From: an uncultured Clostridia bacterium
GTDB taxonomy: Bacteria > Bacillota > Clostridia > Oscillospirales > Ruminococcaceae
Assembly (NCBI GenBank): GCA_948473085.1
Contig: CAOKWH010000007.1
Coordinates: forward strand, 22,897 to 86,896
Direction of reading: 5' to 3'
DNA length: 64,000 nt
This document shows, piece after piece, positions 42,162 to 49,472 of this stretch (within the stretch, counting starts at the first letter, position 1; each line of letters opens with the position of its first letter). A model generated the notes under the pieces. It was not told where the DNA came from. It did not search any database and saw only the letters and a program-made list of their open reading frames with translations. The position numbers and the translations under genes are program-made.

Positions 42162-42562
42162 AACAGGAGAGGAAGAAAGGCGACGAACCCATGCGGGCAA
42201 GCGGGGAATTGGAACGGTTCCTGACCTTTTTGCGCACAGCCGAAAGCCTGCTTGGCCAGGCCGAGGCAGGGCAGCAGGAGGCCGAGGCACAAACCCAGGA
42301 TATCCTGCACGCCCTGGAACTGGAGCGCCACAGCTACCACGAAGTGGCGGCGCTGGGGCGGGAGCTATCCCGTGTACGGCAGGAGCGGCGCCGGCACAAG
42401 GATGCCGCTGCCCAGCTTGCCCCGGTGGTGGAGTGGGCCCGAGCCAATGAGGGCACAGTCCACAGCCTGCAGCGCCTGCTGGGGGAGGTGCGCAAGGCCG
42501 AACGGAGTGTGCAAAACCGCATCTATACCCCCAAAACGGATATTCTCAGGCGGGAGGAATAG
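42158..42562 (+). CDS. Coiled-coil phage protein
   Basis: Protein of 134 residues, almost wholly helical with heptad-like Leu/Ala spacing (~10-115) and a basic end. ATG 42158 is set by the ATGA overlap. No family recognised. Confidence 0.6.
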   Translation: MKQERKKGDEPMRASGELERFLTFLRTAESLLGQAEAGQQEAEAQTQDILHALELERHSYHEVAALGRELSRVRQERRRHKDAAAQLAPVVEWARANEGTVHSLQRLLGEVRKAERSVQNRIYTPKTDILRREE

Positions 42563-42565
42563 GCA

Positions 42566-42658
42566 GTGGAATTGGCCGGTTTTTTAGAAACAGAGGATTT
42601 ATCCGCTATAGGCGATGAGCTGGCCTACTGGGCGGATAAGAAAGGGATTAAGTATTAG
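42566..42658 (+). CDS. 30-aa acidic micro-ORF
   Basis: MELAGFLETEDLSAIGDELA then YWADKKGIKY. GTG 42566 has a strong CGGGAGGAATA ribosome-binding site and lies tightly between two genes. Function unknown. Confidence 0.42.
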   Translation: MELAGFLETEDLSAIGDELAYWADKKGIKY

Positions 42659-42669
42659 GGGGGGATAGT

Positions 42670-42972
42670 ATGACCAGAACCGAGCTATTAGCAAAAGCCA
42701 ATGCCTGCGTGACAGGAGAGCGCCCGGAGGATTACGGCAGCCCAGAGGATAACTTTTCCACCATAGCCCAGCTGTGGGCAGCATATATAAAAGCTGCTTG
42801 TGTTGCACCCAGTGCGCAGGTGGATATAGGCGGGAAAGATGTCGCCCTGATGATGGCGCTGCTGAAAATTGCCAGGGCAATTGCCAGCGACAACCCGGAC
42901 AACTATATTGACCTGGCAGGCTATGCCGCCTGTGCCGGTGAGATTGCAGGGAGGGCAGGGGATGAGCTGTAA
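42670..42972 (+). CDS. DUF6378 domain phage protein
   Basis: Protein of 100 residues. ERPEDYGSPEDNFSTIAQLW and the following DVALMMALLKIARA ... DNYIDLAGYAACAGE match the DUF6378 phage family; function unknown. It starts at ATG 42670 behind AGGGGGGGATAGT. Confidence 0.8.
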   Translation: MTRTELLAKANACVTGERPEDYGSPEDNFSTIAQLWAAYIKAACVAPSAQVDIGGKDVALMMALLKIARAIASDNPDNYIDLAGYAACAGEIAGRAGDEL

Positions 42973-43156
42973 ATACTGCCGGGGAGAGGCTGCCTTGGAA
43001 ATCTACAAGGGCCGCAAGGGTTCGGCGGAATACACCGGGGGCATCCTCAAACTGATTGACCAAAGCGGAACCGCCCGGGCCGAAAAGTGGCAGTATTTTG
43101 GTTACTGCCCCCATTGCGGCAGGAAACTGATGGGAGGTGCAGAGCATGGACAATAA
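42962..43156 (+). CDS. Small zinc-ribbon phage protein
   Basis: Protein of 64 residues with two CxxC pairs (MSCKYCRG and YCPHCGRKL) enclosing a short beta domain, a zinc-ribbon pattern common in phage early regions. It overlaps its neighbours on both sides. Confidence 0.65.
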   Translation: MSCKYCRGEAALEIYKGRKGSAEYTGGILKLIDQSGTARAEKWQYFGYCPHCGRKLMGGAEHGQ

Positions 43157-43319
43157 CCCCTGCAGCGGCTGCCCTTCCTCCTGGTCAAAGAGGAAGTGCA
43201 GCCAGTACAGGGAATGCCCCGACTGGCTGGGCTGGTTTTTGGGCGTGTGGAGAGGGTTTGGGAAGGAAGCCGATAAGGTGGCGCAGCATGATAACAACAG
43301 CAAAAATACTGGACTATGA
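43146..43319 (+). CDS. Small Cys-rich phage protein
   Basis: Protein of 57 residues, MDNNPCSGCPSSWSKRKCSQ then YRECPDW: four or five cysteines at the N-terminus and an aromatic middle. ATG 43146 sits inside the previous gene. Function unknown. Confidence 0.5.
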   Translation: MDNNPCSGCPSSWSKRKCSQYRECPDWLGWFLGVWRGFGKEADKVAQHDNNSKNTGL

Positions 43320-43935
43320 CGGCGACTGCCTGACTATCCGCCCGGATGGTTACATTGATGCCGAGCTGCTGCGAAAAGCGGTGGACAGGGTGGAGATCCG
43401 CCTGGTGGATGGCCGCACCATTACAGCCGAGCAGCGCAAAAAAGCCTATGCCCTTATCAATGACATTGCCCGATGGTCGGGGCACCTGCCGGAGGAGATA
43501 AAGGCATACAGCAAGGCCGCCTTCCAGGCCGAGAGCGGCGAGGAGGGCTTTTCCCTGGGCAGTTGCACCATCACCACTGCCCGGGAATATATCACCTACT
43601 TGATAGACTTCTGCCTGCGCAATGAGGTGCCTTGCATGGATTTGCTGCTCAACCGCACCGACGATATAGGGCGGTATCTGTATCTGTGCCTGAAATACAG
43701 GCGCTGCGCCATCTGCGGCAGGGCCGCCGACTTCCACCACTGCGAGGGCAGCCGCCCAGGCATGGGCGCAGACCGGGAGGAGCTGCCCAGCCTGGGCATC
43801 ATGGGGATGGCTCTTTGCCGTGTGCATCACGGCGAGTGCCACACCATCGGAGAAAGTACCTTTAACCAAAAGTATCATGTCTATGGCACCAAGCTGGACA
43901 AACATTTGTGCGAGTGCCTGGGCTTGAAAATATAA
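43288..43935 (+). CDS. Putative HNHc nuclease
   Basis: Protein of 215 residues. The C-terminal ~90 residues carry CAICGRAADFHHCEG (zinc pair plus HH) and CRVHHGECHTIG, the pattern of the phage 'putative HNHc nuclease' family. The N-terminal part is a separate beta-helical domain. ATG 43288 overlaps the previous gene. It probably acts in DNA processing with RusA downstream. Confidence 0.82.
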   Translation: MITTAKILDYDGDCLTIRPDGYIDAELLRKAVDRVEIRLVDGRTITAEQRKKAYALINDIARWSGHLPEEIKAYSKAAFQAESGEEGFSLGSCTITTAREYITYLIDFCLRNEVPCMDLLLNRTDDIGRYLYLCLKYRRCAICGRAADFHHCEGSRPGMGADREELPSLGIMGMALCRVHHGECHTIGESTFNQKYHVYGTKLDKHLCECLGLKI

Positions 43936-43945
43936 GGGGGACAGT

Positions 43946-44389
43946 ATGGCAGTATTATTCACCATCCCGGGGCCTCCCGTTGCAAAGGGGCGCCCGAGAG
44001 TGGGCAAATTCGGGGCATACACCCCGAAAAAGACAGTAGAGTATGAAAACCTTGTCCGGATGGCCTATGTGCAGTGTGCCCCGGATAAGCCGCCAATAGA
44101 CGGGTATATCAGGGCGGAGATTTTGCTGTATTTCCCCATTCCAAAGTCGGCCGGCAAAACAGCCAGGGCAGGGATGGAGGCAGGAACAATCCGGCCGGCC
44201 AAAAAGCCGGACTGCGACAACTGCATCAAGTCCATCACCGACGCCCTGAATGGCATCGCCTACAAGGACGACAGCCAGATTGTAGAGATTACCTGCCAGA
44301 AGTATTATAGCAGCCAGCCCCGGGCGGTGGTGCTGCTTAGTGAATTGGAGGAAAAACAACTTGAAAGTAATTCAATCTATCACACTTAA
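43946..44389 (+). CDS. rusA: RusA-family Holliday junction resolvase
   Basis: Protein of 147 residues. FTIPGPPVAKGRPRVGKFGAY opens the family, and KKPDCDNCIKSITDALNGIA with YKDDSQIV supplies the catalytic Asp residues. It resolves branched phage DNA made by the YqaJ/RecT system. It starts at ATG 43946 behind AAGGGGGACAGT. Confidence 0.93.
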   Translation: MAVLFTIPGPPVAKGRPRVGKFGAYTPKKTVEYENLVRMAYVQCAPDKPPIDGYIRAEILLYFPIPKSAGKTARAGMEAGTIRPAKKPDCDNCIKSITDALNGIAYKDDSQIVEITCQKYYSSQPRAVVLLSELEEKQLESNSIYHT

Positions 44390-44603
44390 AATTGGCATTA
44401 TTGGTGCCATTATAACTATTGCTGGCCTGTACCTGGTGGCAGCCACTATTGGCTCTATCTGCCTGGGCGTGCCGATGGGCTGGATTACTGCCAGCGTGGT
44501 TGCGGCGGCCCTCCTCTGGGAGGCCGGGGAGTATCTGCTGCCCTGGGTGCAGCTGAGATGGTTGAGATACAAGAGGAATAACAAACTATCCAAACTTAGA
44601 TAA
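44361..44603 (+). CDS. Small two-helix membrane protein
   Basis: Protein of 80 residues from TTG 44361 (TTGGAGGAAAA upstream), with helices LKIGIIGAIITIAGLYLVAA and WITASVVAAALLWEAGEYLL and a basic C-terminus. Function unknown. Confidence 0.55.
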   Translation: MKVIQSITLKIGIIGAIITIAGLYLVAATIGSICLGVPMGWITASVVAAALLWEAGEYLLPWVQLRWLRYKRNNKLSKLR

Positions 44604-44630
44604 CGATTGACGGAGGGAAAAAGGGAGAAA

Positions 44631-45098
44631 ATGATGGCAGAACCCACACAGCATACACCCATGACAAAGGAACGCCTGGCCCGCTATGTTTCCCTCCGGA
44701 TGGAAACCGAAAACCAGCTGGAACGCCTGGCCCGCCTGAGGAATGACGAGCTTTTGCCGGCGCCCAAAATAAGCGACGGCTCCCAGCGTACCGGCGGGGC
44801 CAGTGGCCGCATGGCAAATGCCGTCTTAAAGCGGATGGAGTTTGAGGAGCGTATAACGCCGCTGATTGAGGCCAACCGGCAGGAGATGGCAAGGATAGAG
44901 GCCGCCATCGACCGGATAGCCGACCCGATGGAGCGTGAAGTCCTCCGGCTCCGCTATATTGACGGCTCCCACTGGCGACACCTGCCCTGGGGCGAGGTAG
45001 CCCTGCGGATATATGGGGACAACGACGAGCGCTGCTTGCTTGCTGCTTACCGGCTGCATAAAAGGGCACTGAATAGCATTCAAAAAATGGGCCGCTGA
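44631..45098 (+). CDS. DUF1492/ArpU-like late-gene regulator
   Basis: Protein of 155 residues, helical, with the sigma-like C-terminal part PMEREVLRLRYIDGSHWRHL followed by WGEVALRIYGDNDERCLLAAYRLHKRAL (helix-turn-helix; written here as two parts of one region). DUF1492 and ArpU proteins stand at the end of early regions and control late transcription. Directly downstream lie four 10-bp repeats and an extended -10 box. ATG 44631 or 44634 may be used. Confidence 0.8.
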   Translation: MMAEPTQHTPMTKERLARYVSLRMETENQLERLARLRNDELLPAPKISDGSQRTGGASGRMANAVLKRMEFEERITPLIEANRQEMARIEAAIDRIADPMEREVLRLRYIDGSHWRHLPWGEVALRIYGDNDERCLLAAYRLHKRALNSIQKMGR

Positions 45099-45148
45099 AA
45101 AGCGCCCGCCGGGCGGATGGCAGGAAGAAAAGAAAACTACAAAAATTT

Positions 45149-45202
45149 GATAGTAAATGATAGTGAATGATAGTGAATGATAGCAAGATTGTGTGCTATT
45201 AT
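45149..45202 (+). promoter_or_regulatory. Candidate late promoter with four 10-bp direct repeats
   Basis: GATAGTAAAT (45149), GATAGTGAAT (45159), GATAGTGAAT (45169) and GATAGCAAGA (45179) are repeated once per helical turn. They end 8 bp before an extended -10 box TGCTATTAT (45194-45202) with no -35 box. This is what an activator-dependent promoter would look like, with the adjacent DUF1492/ArpU-like protein as the natural activator. Confidence 0.7.
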
Positions 45203-45247
45203 CTTACCATCGGGGCAAAGGCGACAAGCCGACACCATACCGAGAAC

Positions 45248-45280
45248 AAGCCACCTGGACACAGTGCCGGGTGGCTTTTC
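45248..45280 (+). terminator. Terminator-like hairpin in the late leader
   Basis: AAGCCACCTGG (45248-45258) pairs with CCGGGTGGCTT (45267-45277) with a G-U wobble, ending in TTTT. It lies about 45 bp after the candidate late promoter start site, so it could be an attenuator that needs antitermination. Confidence 0.6.
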
Positions 45281-45306
45281 TTATGCCCCGGAGAGGAGGC
45301 GGCGCC

Positions 45307-45966
45307 GTGGGCGGTGTGAAAATCGCGATGACAAACTACCAGCAGCAGATTAAAGCAATTCAGTCTGTGCAGGGCAGGGCCGAAAAGGTGATAAACCGTG
45401 TAATGTCAGATGTACGGACGAGGGCACCCGGCTGGGTGGCTTCTGAGGTCGTCAAAGTTTATGGCATAAAAAAGAGCGAGATCACCCCGGCTAAGACCGG
45501 CAGCGGCAAAAAAAGCGCAGGCAGCATAAGGGTAAAGGGCGACACTGTCCAGACTTTGCAGATTGTATACAAGGGCCGACTGCTGACCCCGACACATTTC
45601 CGCATGACACCAAAGGAGCCGAGGGACAGTTATACTCTCAAAGCTATGATTCTCAAGAGAGAGGATAAAACCGTCCTGGGCAAAAAGAAAAAGCTCACCA
45701 AGAAGCAAAGGGCCAACATCGGGCGGAACTTCCAGCGGCAGGGGACACAGAACAGCCCCAACTCTCCTATCATGCTGATGAGAACCGGCAGCACTTATAT
45801 CCCGTTCCAGCGGAAGAAGCAGGCCCGCAACAGCGTGGAGGCAATCAAGACCATATCCATGCCGCAGATGGTTAGCAGTGAACGCACACGGGAAGGGATA
45901 GACCAAGCTATCAGCGAAGGAATAAACAAGAGGATGGCCCAGCACTTGAAGCTGCTGGAGAAGTAA
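45307..45966 (+). CDS. Phage minor structural protein (tail protein Z-like)
   Basis: Protein of 219 residues, basic, with RTRAPGWVASEVVKVYGIKK as the clearest segment; this pattern resembles the prophage minor tail protein Z (GPZ) family. GTG 45307 follows GAGAGGAGGC. Its place before the (missing) terminase is unusual for a tail gene, so the assignment is tentative. Confidence 0.6.
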   Translation: MGGVKIAMTNYQQQIKAIQSVQGRAEKVINRVMSDVRTRAPGWVASEVVKVYGIKKSEITPAKTGSGKKSAGSIRVKGDTVQTLQIVYKGRLLTPTHFRMTPKEPRDSYTLKAMILKREDKTVLGKKKKLTKKQRANIGRNFQRQGTQNSPNSPIMLMRTGSTYIPFQRKKQARNSVEAIKTISMPQMVSSERTREGIDQAISEGINKRMAQHLKLLEK

Positions 45967-45976
45967 GGAGAAAGAC

Positions 45977-46258
45977 ATGGGACTGAGTAGAATATACAGC
46001 CAATGCCGTAAGTGCCCTTATGTGGACACCTGCGACCATAAGCGCATGGAGGCCCTGGGCTATCTGCCCGAACAGAGCATAGCAGCCCCGGCCGCCTCCC
46101 CATTGGCAGCTGATATGGTACAGCCTATGGCAGTCAAGCATGACTATCGGGACATCAAGATAGCAGAGGGGACAACAGTCACTATTGACATTGAGGAACT
46201 GAAAAAGAAAATGGTAGAGGACTTTTACCGTGGTGTTGGTATGCTGTCGCAAGGATGA
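45977..46258 (+). CDS. Phage protein with N-terminal Cys cluster
   Basis: Protein of 93 residues. CRKCPYVDTCDHKRMEALGY is a C-x2-C-x5-C-x-H metal-binding cluster; the C-terminal part (GTTVTIDIEELKKKMVEDFY) is beta-helical. It starts behind AAGGAGAAAGAC. It is the last intact gene before the apparent packaging deletion. Confidence 0.62.
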   Translation: MGLSRIYSQCRKCPYVDTCDHKRMEALGYLPEQSIAAPAASPLAADMVQPMAVKHDYRDIKIAEGTTVTIDIEELKKKMVEDFYRGVGMLSQG

Positions 46259-46269
46259 TATAAACAATG

Positions 46270-46307
46270 CGCTACAAGGCGGCTGTGCGCCTCTCTGTAG
46301 CGTTTTT
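46270..46307 (+). terminator. Rho-independent terminator before the deleted region
   Basis: CGCTACA/TGTAGCG stem with an inner GGCG/CGCC helix followed by TTTTTGTTTTT. Downstream late genes must therefore have another promoter or antitermination, or the deletion brought it here. Confidence 0.8.
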
Positions 46308-46360
46308 GTTTTTCAACAGGGTGTATGGCAGAAAGAAATAAAACGCCCAATTTGACGGCA

Positions 46361-46424
46361 AAGATTTGGCCGTAGGTACTTCCAGAGAGAAAACCCCTCT
46401 GTGGTGCTGGCGAGCCCAAATCTT
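46361..46424 (+). other. Structured non-coding element, unknown
   Basis: AAGATTTGG (46361-46369) pairs with CCAAATCTT (46416-46424), enclosing a CAGAG/CTCTG hairpin (46383-46401). No ORF fits. It lies where phages keep cos/pac sites or terS leaders, so it could be a packaging-site remnant. Confidence 0.4.
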
Positions 46425-46479
46425 AGTTAGTTTTAGAAAATAAAAATTGCACAATTTCGTTGCGAAAGGATTGTTAAAA

Positions 46480-46611
46480 ATGACGGAGACGACGAAAAAT
46501 CGGGGGTGGTATCCTTGCCCAGATAATCAAAGAGAGATAGCCGGAATCCAGCAAGAGCGCCGTCGGATTGATGAACTTAAACCGGCAGAGTATAACCCAA
46601 GGAAAATGTGA
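46480..46611 (+). pseudogene. Fragment of ParB/DNA-methylase-like gene
   Basis: ORF of 43 codons ending RRRIDELKPAEYNPRKM. The ID-x-LKPAEYNPRK segment is the usual N-terminal motif of phage ParB-like nuclease/methylase proteins, which normally continue for hundreds of residues. Here a stop follows at once, so the rest is lost. Such genes usually lie just upstream of terS. Confidence 0.55.
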
Positions 46612-46669
46612 ACTACGAAGGAAAAACGAGCGATGCACTAAAAATACAGAACGAATTGTGAAACGCTAC

Positions 46670-46753
46670 ATGAATGTGACCGACAAACGGGATGTCGTTC
46701 TGGTGCGTAATGGCGTGGAAATTCCCGTCAAGGATACTGGCATTTTAGATTGA
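46670..46753 (+). pseudogene. 27-codon fragment before the truncated portal
   Basis: MNVTDKRDVVLVRNGVEIPV then KDTGILD and stop, followed by a good ribosome-binding site TAGGAGGGCGGCGAT and an ATG (46769) that leads into a non-protein-like frame. It looks like the end of a lost gene joined to foreign downstream DNA. Confidence 0.4.
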
Positions 46754-47931
46754 TAGGAGGGCGGCGATATGGCCTGCGCCTGCATATTATCGAGGCGGAC
46801 AGGGTGCGCACGCCCACGGACAAAACCGGGGCGTCGCTGCTTTCCACCACCGGCAAGGCCGATAACGGTAATCCTATCTATGACGGTGTCGAGGTGGACG
46901 GCAGCGGGCGGATTGTGGCATATCACATTGCCAACACCTACCCCTATCAGAACGCACTGGCCCAGACTGAATTTGTCCGGGTGGAGGCATACGGCGGTTT
47001 GACTGAACTGCCCAACATCCTGCAAATCATGGACAGCGAACGCCCCGACCAATATCGAGGCGTGCCCTACCTGTCCCAGGTGATTGAGCCGATGCTGCAA
47101 ATGCGGCGGTACACCGAGGCAGAAATTATGGCGGCGCTGGTACAGTCGTTTTTCACTGCCTTTGTCAAAACGGATGCAGGTAGCAGCGACATCCCGTATA
47201 ACGAGGTGGGCGGCGACGGTGTAACCGAGGTAAGCCGTGACCCCAACGAATACGAGATGGGCCCGGGAACCATCAACATGATGGAGCCGGGGGAAGATGT
47301 CGTATTCGGTAGTCCAACCCACCCGCAGACAGGCTTTGATATATTCATTCGGGCTTTATGTGAACAGGTGGGCGCAGCACTGGAAATCCCGGCTGATTTG
47401 CTGCTAATGTCCTTTAATTCCAGCTACTCGGCCAGTAGGGCGGCTCTGTTGGAGGCGTGGAAAGCGTTCCGGATGCGCCGGGAGTGGTTGACAAAGGACT
47501 TCTGCCGCCCTGTCTATGAAATATGGCTGACCGAAGCCGTGGCCCGTGGACGCATTAGCGCCCCGGGCTTTTTAACTGACCCCATAATCCGGCAGGCATA
47601 TCTACGCAGCGAGTGGATCGGCCCATCCCAGGGACAACTTGACCCAACAAAGGAAGTTGCGGCGGCAGTAGCGGCCATTGAAAACGGCCTGTCTACCCGT
47701 GAAGCAGAGGCAATCAAACTCAACGGCAGCGAGTATGCAGCGAATGTGGACAAGCTGCTGCTGGAAAACGAGCGGCTGCGCAGGGCGAACGGCGGTGTCA
47801 CCGCCAGCGCTCCATCCGCAGACGAAGGAGGGAACAACACAGACGATGAACAAGAGGACACAGACACCGGCGCCGATGAACGGTCAAGTGAAAGCGTACA
47901 AAATGCAGGCCGTGGGAGAAAACGACGCTGA
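46750..47931 (+). pseudogene. Lambda-type portal protein, N-terminally truncated
   Basis: The 393-codon frame matches the lambda gpB portal family from LRLHIIEADRV onward (GVPYLSQVIEPMLQMRRYTE, FSSYSASRAALLEAW-type segment). Family members are ~500 residues; about 130-150 N-terminal residues are missing. The frame opens only with TTG 46750 without its own ribosome-binding site. The C-terminus is acidic and overlaps the protease gene by 86 bp. It is unlikely to form a working portal ring. Confidence 0.82.
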
Positions 47932-49078
47932 AATTAGTATGTACGGCGAGGTGGTGGACAGCCGCCCGGTTGACTTCTGGACAGGCAACCCCATTGAGGG
48001 CAACTTTATTGCCGTCGATGAGTTCTTGCAGGATTTGGAGGAGCTGGGCACAAAGGACAACATCACAGTGCATATCAACAGTGTGGGCGGCAGCCTGTAT
48101 GCCGGTATCGCCATCTACAACCGGCTGAAAAGCCTGCCCGCAAATGTGACAACCGTAAACGACGGCCTTGCGGCCAGTGCCGGGAGCATCATTTTTCAAG
48201 CAGGAAACAAGAGAAAAGTCCACGCCGGCAGCAACATTATGGTGCATCAGGCGATGGGCTTTTTGTTTGGCTACTACAACAACCGGGATCTAAAGGATGT
48301 TATCAAACAGCTGGACGCCGGCAACAAGGCGGCGGTGAATATCTACGCCGAGGCCAGCGGCAGGGAGCCTGAGAACATCAAGGCGCTGGTGGACAAGGAA
48401 ACATGGATGACCGGGCAGGAGGCTGTGGACTATGGCTTTGCCGACGAGGTGATTGAGGGCGGCGTCCAGGTATCTATGAGCCTGACCGCTGACCGCACCG
48501 CAATGCTGGTCAACGGCGTGGCACTGTCCACCCGGTGCATGAGCAACATCCCGCAGCGCATTCCTGTAATGCCTGCACAGAACATCGTATCGCACGAGGC
48601 GGCCCATACGCCTGTTGCAGATAAAGAAACTTTGAAAAATGGAGGTAACAGCAAGATGGAGGACATCAAAACAGTGGACGAGCTGAAAGCTACGTTCCCG
48701 GAGCTGGTGGCGCAGGTGGAGAACAGCGCCAAGGCATCTGGCAACACCGCAGGCATCGAGGCGGAGCGTGCCCGCATCCAGGGTATTGAGGCAATCGAGG
48801 CCGCAATCGGTGACAAGGAGCTGGTGAACAGCGCCAAGTATGGCGACACCCCGCTGACCGCTGAACAGCTGGCATTTAAGGCCATGCAGGCACAGGCGGC
48901 AATCGGTGCAACTGTCCTTGCCAACCTGGAGAAGGATGCCCAGGCGTCCGGCGTAGAGGGCGTGGCTGCTGCCCCGAACAGCGGCGCAGAGGGCGGGGAC
49001 GACCCTGCAAATACCGAGGTAGAGGTTAAGGGCCTGTTGGCCAATTATAAAAACATGAAGAATGGAGGCGTGAAGTAA
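47846..49078 (+). CDS. ClpP-like head maturation protease with scaffold-like tail
   Basis: Protein of 410 residues. Residues ~1-220 are a ClpP/S49-type protease: VHINSVGGSLYAGIAIYNRL, Ser in LAASAGSIIF, His in MVHQAMG. The C-terminal ~150 residues (from MEDIKTVDELKATFPELVAQ) are helical and Ala-rich, like phage scaffolds. Lambda gpC has the same protease-scaffold design. ATG 47846 (GAAGGAGGG upstream) or ATG 47876 may be the start. Confidence 0.88.
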   Translation: MNKRTQTPAPMNGQVKAYKMQAVGENDAEISMYGEVVDSRPVDFWTGNPIEGNFIAVDEFLQDLEELGTKDNITVHINSVGGSLYAGIAIYNRLKSLPANVTTVNDGLAASAGSIIFQAGNKRKVHAGSNIMVHQAMGFLFGYYNNRDLKDVIKQLDAGNKAAVNIYAEASGREPENIKALVDKETWMTGQEAVDYGFADEVIEGGVQVSMSLTADRTAMLVNGVALSTRCMSNIPQRIPVMPAQNIVSHEAAHTPVADKETLKNGGNSKMEDIKTVDELKATFPELVAQVENSAKASGNTAGIEAERARIQGIEAIEAAIGDKELVNSAKYGDTPLTAEQLAFKAMQAQAAIGATVLANLEKDAQASGVEGVAAAPNSGAEGGDDPANTEVEVKGLLANYKNMKNGGVK

Positions 49079-49453
49079 ATGGCAAAGAAACTGAATGAAG
49101 TGGTTGAAACAGTAGAGGCCGATGGCCTGTTCATCAGCAATATCCCTGTGGCTGATGTGGTGGCTGTCAAGCTGACCGCAAGCAAGGGCGTGCTGAAGCG
49201 TGGCACAGTGCTTACCGGCACACCCGGCGGCGCAGATTTTGCAGCACTGGCGGCAGCGGCTGATACAACCAAGGCTCTGTTCGTGCTGGCTGACGATGTG
49301 GACACCGCAAGCGAAACCGTGGGCTTTGCATACCGCACCGGCCACTTTAACCGTGGCGCTCTGATTGTGGACGCAGCTTACACCCTGACAGCCGCCGACG
49401 AGGAACTGCTACGCAAGTCCGGCATCCTTGTTTCCGACGCACTGCCCTACTAA
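49079..49453 (+). CDS. Head decoration protein (lambda gpD-like)
   Basis: Protein of 124 residues. VKLTASKGVLKRGTVLTGTP and a later VGFAYRTGHFNRGALIV match the gpD decoration family that stabilises expanded capsids. Its ATG directly follows the protease stop codon (TAAATG). Confidence 0.85.
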   Translation: MAKKLNEVVETVEADGLFISNIPVADVVAVKLTASKGVLKRGTVLTGTPGGADFAALAAAADTTKALFVLADDVDTASETVGFAYRTGHFNRGALIVDAAYTLTAADEELLRKSGILVSDALPY

Positions 49454-49472
49454 GTAAAGGAGGAATAACAGA

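Noticed and set aside
45149..45188. CRISPR-like short repeats
   Set aside because: The units are 10 bp and contiguous without spacers; a protein-binding array is a better reading.
46769..47002. ORF with a strong ribosome-binding site (TAGGAGGGCGGCGAT-ATG) at the portal start
   Set aside because: The translation is Arg/Pro/Cys-rich and non-protein-like, while the overlapping frame matches the portal family. The ribosome-binding site is best explained as belonging to a gene removed by the deletion.
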